The notes beneath the pieces were generated by a model. It was not told where the DNA came from and made no database searches. It worked only from the letters and a program-made list of their open reading frames with translations. A DNA stretch of 8,696 nucleotides from CAZXVW01 sp964644025 (GTDB lineage Bacteria > Acidobacteriota > Terriglobia > Bryobacterales > Bryobacteraceae), in contig CAZXVW010000184.1 in assembly GCA_964644025.1 (NCBI GenBank), positions 1 through 8,696 of the forward strand, written 5' to 3'. Positions 6,135-8,696 of this stretch are shown piece by piece. How positions within the stretch are numbered: the stretch's first letter is position 1; every line of letters starts with the position of its first letter. The translations under genes were made by a program, and so were the position numbers.

Positions 6135-6965
6135 TCAGTCGGCGCGGCGCAGCCGGCCGCTGGGCGGCCCGATATGAATATGCGCGCCCGTCGATTTGTG
6201 CGGCACGGCGCCCCTGAAGGCAAAGTACGGGATGTGCATCTGTTCGAGCAGCCGGCGCAGCCACCGGCCTTCTTGCGTGTCCGGATGCAGGGCCACGTCC
6301 ACACGGCCCCGGTGGTCGAATCCAAACGAGCGGTGCAGCGCCGTCTCCCCCCGGGCGCTGATCGGCAACGGATAGTGAAACTGGCGCTCGAAGGCCAGCG
6401 AGATCACCTCCAGTTGGGAAGGAAGAAAGACACCGCTCCCATCGTAACGTTCGGCGATCCGGCTCGCCGCCTCCGGGTGCCGCTTCATGGCCTCGGCCCA
6501 CTCCCGCTCGGCGGCCACTATCGCGGCCAGCTCTTCGAAGAGCTTCGCCCGCTGTCTGGCGAGCTCCAGAATCTGGTGCCGGCGTTGCAGTTCCTCCTCG
6601 TACGGCGCCAGCCCGGTCCGCGCCATCGCTCCCTCCTCGACCAGAAGCCGCATCTTGGCAAGTTCCTTTTCCTGCCGCACTACCAGGCGCCCGGCCGCCG
6701 CCAGCATTTCGCGGTTCTGCTCATCGGTGAGCTGCTCCACCGTGACGTTCCCGTAAAGGGTCCGCTCCAGGATCGCCTCGTCGTTGGCTTCCGCTAGCGC
6801 TGTTTCCGCTTCCACCAGGGCGCGGCGGGGCAAAGCGCCCGCTTCGACCAGCCCGCGAACATGCTCGAACTCTTCGCGGGCTTTGGCAAGTTCCGGGGGC
6901 TCCTGTGCCGCCCCGGCCAATACCAGGCCTGCCGTTAACACACCGGCGCTCAGAATTCCACGCAT
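6135..6965 (-). CDS. Exported coiled-coil protein with His-rich C-terminal domain, family unknown
   Basis: 276 residues. A short basic start and hydrophobic stretch (MRGILSAGVLTAGLVLAGAA, cleavage near AA/QE at 20-21) look like a signal peptide. Residues 25-160 are highly charged and helical, with two related segments: L..A......VRGLVEAGAL...ALVEAE (25-54) and LAKMRLLVEEGAMA..GLAPYEEEL (102-126). They resemble the alpha-hairpin repeats of membrane-fusion or TolC-type proteins. The C-terminal part (about 180-276) has H218 and D223 in FDHRGRVDVALHP, H256, and H262/H264 in TGAHIHIG. The H..G..D plus HxH layout recalls M15-type zinc peptidases, but the spacing (H to D of 5 rather than 7) differs, so I do not assign that family. 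A cell-envelope metalloprotein is a reasonable guess. It precedes hpt by 13 bp with no obvious functional link. Confidence 0.75.
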   Translation of the reverse strand: MRGILSAGVLTAGLVLAGAAQEPPELAKAREEFEHVRGLVEAGALPRRALVEAETALAEANDEAILERTLYGNVTVEQLTDEQNREMLAAAGRLVVRQEKELAKMRLLVEEGAMARTGLAPYEEELQRRHQILELARQRAKLFEELAAIVAAEREWAEAMKRHPEAASRIAERYDGSGVFLPSQLEVISLAFERQFHYPLPISARGETALHRSFGFDHRGRVDVALHPDTQEGRWLRRLLEQMHIPYFAFRGAVPHKSTGAHIHIGPPSGRLRRAD

Positions 6966-6973
6966 CTGTTTCG

Positions 6974-6979
6974 ATTGTA
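6974..6979 (-). promoter_or_regulatory. Candidate -10 element for the coiled-coil gene/hpt unit
   Basis: On the reverse strand TACAAT (5 of 6 to TATAAT) ends 8 bases before the ATG at 6965. Initiation at the usual distance would fall within one or two bases of the ATG, implying a leaderless mRNA. No good -35 box is seen at 16-18 bp. Confidence 0.35.
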
Positions 6980-7015
6980 GTACGATACCTTTCAGGAGAC
7001 GCTACCGCGAAGCCT

Positions 7016-7414
7016 TTGGTACTAAAACCTGAAAGCGCGGCCCAACCCAACGACTCCGATCAGGAACCCCTCCCCGCATGGTTAGTGGCCGTGCGCGCCG
7101 CCGAAGCCAAAAAGGCCGTGGATCTGACCGTGCTCGATCTGCGGGAAGTTACCAGCTTCACCGACTACTTCGTCATCTGTACCGGCGCCAATCCCCGCCA
7201 GATCCAGGCGATCGCCGATGATATTCTGCTGCGTTTGAAGCAGCGCGGCGAGCACGCCTTGAATACCGAGGGATACGAGAGCGCCGAATGGGTCCTGATT
7301 GACTACGGGGATTTCGTCGTCCACGTCTTCTCGGAACGGGCGCGCGCTTATTATGAGCTGGAGCGCCTCTGGCGCCACGCCAGGACCGTGCGGATTCCCG
7401 GACCTCGTCCCTGA
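7016..7414 (+). CDS. rsfS: Ribosomal silencing factor RsfS (Iojap/YbeB family)
   Basis: 132 residues from the proposed TTG. RsfS binds ribosomal protein uL14 on the 50S subunit and blocks joining with 30S, reducing translation under nutrient limitation. Family landmarks: LPAW at the start of helix 1 (19-22), DLTVLDLREVTSFTDYFVICTG (about 36-57), the EGYESAEWVLIDYGDFVVHVF block (85-105) and the closing YYELERLW (112-119). The conserved domain begins before residue 19, so starts at the GTG codons 7085/7091 would cut helix 1. The frame stays open up to an ATG at 6905, but that region lies inside the opposite-strand gene and its product does not resemble RsfS. An AGGAG at 6994-6998 is 17 bases from the TTG, too far for a normal ribosome site, so the start is uncertain while the family call is firm. 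The antiporter gene follows after 38 bp. Confidence 0.9.
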   Translation: MVLKPESAAQPNDSDQEPLPAWLVAVRAAEAKKAVDLTVLDLREVTSFTDYFVICTGANPRQIQAIADDILLRLKQRGEHALNTEGYESAEWVLIDYGDFVVHVFSERARAYYELERLWRHARTVRIPGPRP

Positions 7415-7437
7415 ATCTGCCTGGCGGCGATGAGAAC

Positions 7438-7442
7438 GGAGG
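7438..7442 (+). promoter_or_regulatory. Ribosome binding site of the antiporter gene
   Basis: GGAGG, a strong Shine-Dalgarno core, ends 10 bases before the ATG at 7453 and supports that start over the out-of-frame ATG at 7430. Confidence 0.55.
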
Positions 7443-7452
7443 CGAAGAGCCG

Positions 7453-8696
7453 ATGACAACAACTTCCATCGTAGAATTCCTGCTCTTACTGTTGATCGCC
7501 GCTTCCCTGATCGCACTCGTTACCATCCGGTTGAAAATTCCCTATACGGTGGCGCTGGTCATCGGCGGCGTCGCCATTGACCTGTTTCATGTCCCCATCC
7601 GGGAAATCCTCGGCGAGGGCGCGCCGGCTGGTGTGCTGACACCGGACGTCATTTTCATTCTGTTTCTGCCCGGTCTGCTGTTCGAGTCCGGAATCAATGT
7701 ACAGGTCGGTTACCTGCGGGAAAACTTGCTGCCCATCACCCTGCTGGCCGTGGCCGGCGTACTCATCGCCGCCGTGGTCACCGGTTGTGCGGTGCACTGG
7801 GCGCTCGGGGTCCCGCTGACGGTCGCGCTCGTCTTCGGCGCGCTCATCTCGGCCACGGATCCGATTTCCGTACTGGCCTTGTTCAAAGACATGGGCGTCA
7901 ACCGGCGGCTCGCCGTGCTGATGGAAGGGGAGAGCCTGTTCAACGACGGCACCGCCGTGGTGGTGTTTCAAATTCTGGCGGCCGGCGCGCTCACTGGAAG
8001 CCTCAGCCTGGCCGCGGGATTCACTCGCTTTCTCATCGTTTCACTCGGCGGAGCCGTCCTGGGCCTGTTGCTCGGCTATGCGGTGAGCAAGATTACCGGC
8101 CAGGTGGACAACCCGAGCATCGAAATCACTCTGACCACGATTCTCGCCTACGGCTCTTACTTGCTGGCCGAGCACTTGCACGTTTCCGGCGTCATCGCCA
8201 CCGTCGGCGCCGGGTTGATGGTGGGCAACTACGGGGCTGCTTACGGCATGAGCGCCCGCACCCGCGTAGCCCTGTGGTCGTTCTGGGAGTACTTCGCCTT
8301 CGTCATTAATTCGCTGGTGTTCTTGCTCATCGGCATCGAGGTCCACGTGGCGGACTTGATCGGGTTCTCCCCGGCGATCCTGGTGGCGATCGGCGTTGTG
8401 CTCCTCGCCCGCGCACTCACTGTCTACTCCCTCACTCCCGTTTCCAACCGGTTTGCGCGCGCCATTTCCTGGCGATGGCGGCACGTGCTGGTCTGGGGGG
8501 GCCTGCACGGCGGCGTCTCCATGGCCCTCGCCCTCAGCTTGGGAGAGGAATTTCCCTACCGGAGACTGATCCTCGCCATGACCTTCGGCGTCGTCGCTTT
8601 CTCCATCATTGTCCAGGGCTTGACCATGAAGCCCCTGGTGCGCCGCTTTGGACTGGTGAAGGTTAGGGAGCATGTCTACGACCGGCTGAAGGTGAG
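7453..8696 (+). CDS. Na+(K+)/H+ antiporter, CPA1/NhaP type (3' end beyond window)
   Basis: The frame is open from ATG 7453 through the window end, giving 414 codons with no stop. The protein is almost entirely hydrophobic, with about 11-12 membrane segments visible. CPA1 hallmarks are clear: LFLPGLLFESGINV in TM3, ATDP with D136 (the ATDPISVLALFK block), and the EGESLFNDGTAVV block (158-170) containing the ion-binding N164-D165 pair, typical of the electroneutral CPA1 branch. Also present are the internal VSGVIATVGAGLMVG stretch, and WGGLHGGVSMALALSL late in the membrane domain. The part after about residue 395 (RRFGLVKVREHVYDRLKV) is the start of the cytoplasmic tail; whether a regulatory domain follows cannot be seen. 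It exchanges monovalent cations for protons across the inner membrane. The specific ion is not determinable. It may be co-transcribed with rsfS, 38 bp upstream. Confidence 0.92.
   Translation, partial: MTTTSIVEFLLLLLIAASLIALVTIRLKIPYTVALVIGGVAIDLFHVPIREILGEGAPAGVLTPDVIFILFLPGLLFESGINVQVGYLRENLLPITLLAVAGVLIAAVVTGCAVHWALGVPLTVALVFGALISATDPISVLALFKDMGVNRRLAVLMEGESLFNDGTAVVVFQILAAGALTGSLSLAAGFTRFLIVSLGGAVLGLLLGYAVSKITGQVDNPSIEITLTTILAYGSYLLAEHLHVSGVIATVGAGLMVGNYGAAYGMSARTRVALWSFWEYFAFVINSLVFLLIGIEVHVADLIGFSPAILVAIGVVLLARALTVYSLTPVSNRFARAISWRWRHVLVWGGLHGGVSMALALSLGEEFPYRRLILAMTFGVVAFSIIVQGLTMKPLVRRFGLVKVREHVYDRLKV

Noticed and set aside
6122..6325. Longer N-terminus for Hpt
   Set aside because: The extra 68 residues overlap the upstream gene in another frame, are Cys/Arg/Pro-rich and are not part of Hpt, which is complete from 6121.
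6120..6797. Forward-strand 225-codon open frame opposite the coiled-coil gene
   Set aside because: Composition typical of an antisense shadow (Arg/Pro/His/Leu), no motifs, while the reverse frame has a signal peptide and ordered domains.
6135..6965. Calling the product an M15 D-Ala-D-Ala carboxypeptidase
   Set aside because: HxH is present, but the H-to-D spacing and the missing SxHxxGxAxD signature do not match the family closely enough.
7486..8673. Reverse-strand open frames opposite the antiporter (7486-7971 and 8041-8673)
   Set aside because: They are Asp/Gln/Gly/His-rich antisense products of a hydrophobic transporter gene; the forward frame shows clear CPA1 motifs.

Overview
This is a GC-rich chromosomal window of 8.7 kb holding eight protein-coding genes in four transcriptional blocks. 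The first and last genes run off the edges. I see no rRNA, tRNA, CRISPR array, insertion sequence or phage gene. The base composition, a secreted Tat-type TIM-barrel 'isomerase', a secreted propeller/PHP hydrolase and the loose housekeeping neighbourhood suggest a free-living Gram-negative soil-type bacterium. Acidobacteriota (Bryobacterales/Solibacter-like) is my best guess, but this is inference from gene style, not from a marker gene.

Left region (1-3184/4024): a truncated membrane glycosyltransferase of the GT-C/TMTC type reads leftward off the window. It diverges from a rightward two-gene unit. The first gene of that unit encodes a large exported protein with seven beta-propeller repeats followed by a PHP/DUF3604-like metallohydrolase domain. 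The second encodes a Tat-exported TIM-barrel protein of the sugar-phosphate isomerase/epimerase family. The second gene's ribosome binding site overlaps the stop codon of the first, so the two are very likely co-expressed and may act on the same extracytoplasmic substrate.

Centre (4025-5565): a GC hairpin and a good sigma70-type promoter, with a perfect inverted repeat inside its spacer, precede two overlapping, homologous thymidylate-kinase-like genes. The first keeps a full Walker A motif. The second has Arg in place of the Walker A Lys, which suggests an active/inactive paralogue pair that may work as a heterodimer. This is the most unusual item in the window.

Right-centre (5597-6965, leftward): a periplasmic or exported coiled-coil protein with a His-rich C-terminal domain of no confidently named family lies 13 bp upstream of hpt (hypoxanthine phosphoribosyltransferase). 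Right (7016-8696, rightward): rsfS (ribosomal silencing factor) and a CPA1-type Na+/H+ antiporter that runs off the end.

A recurring theme is -10-like hexamers lying only a few bases upstream of, or overlapping, likely start codons (near 638/647 and 6965), hinting at leaderless or near-leaderless transcripts. No gene-free stretch exceeds about 110 bases.
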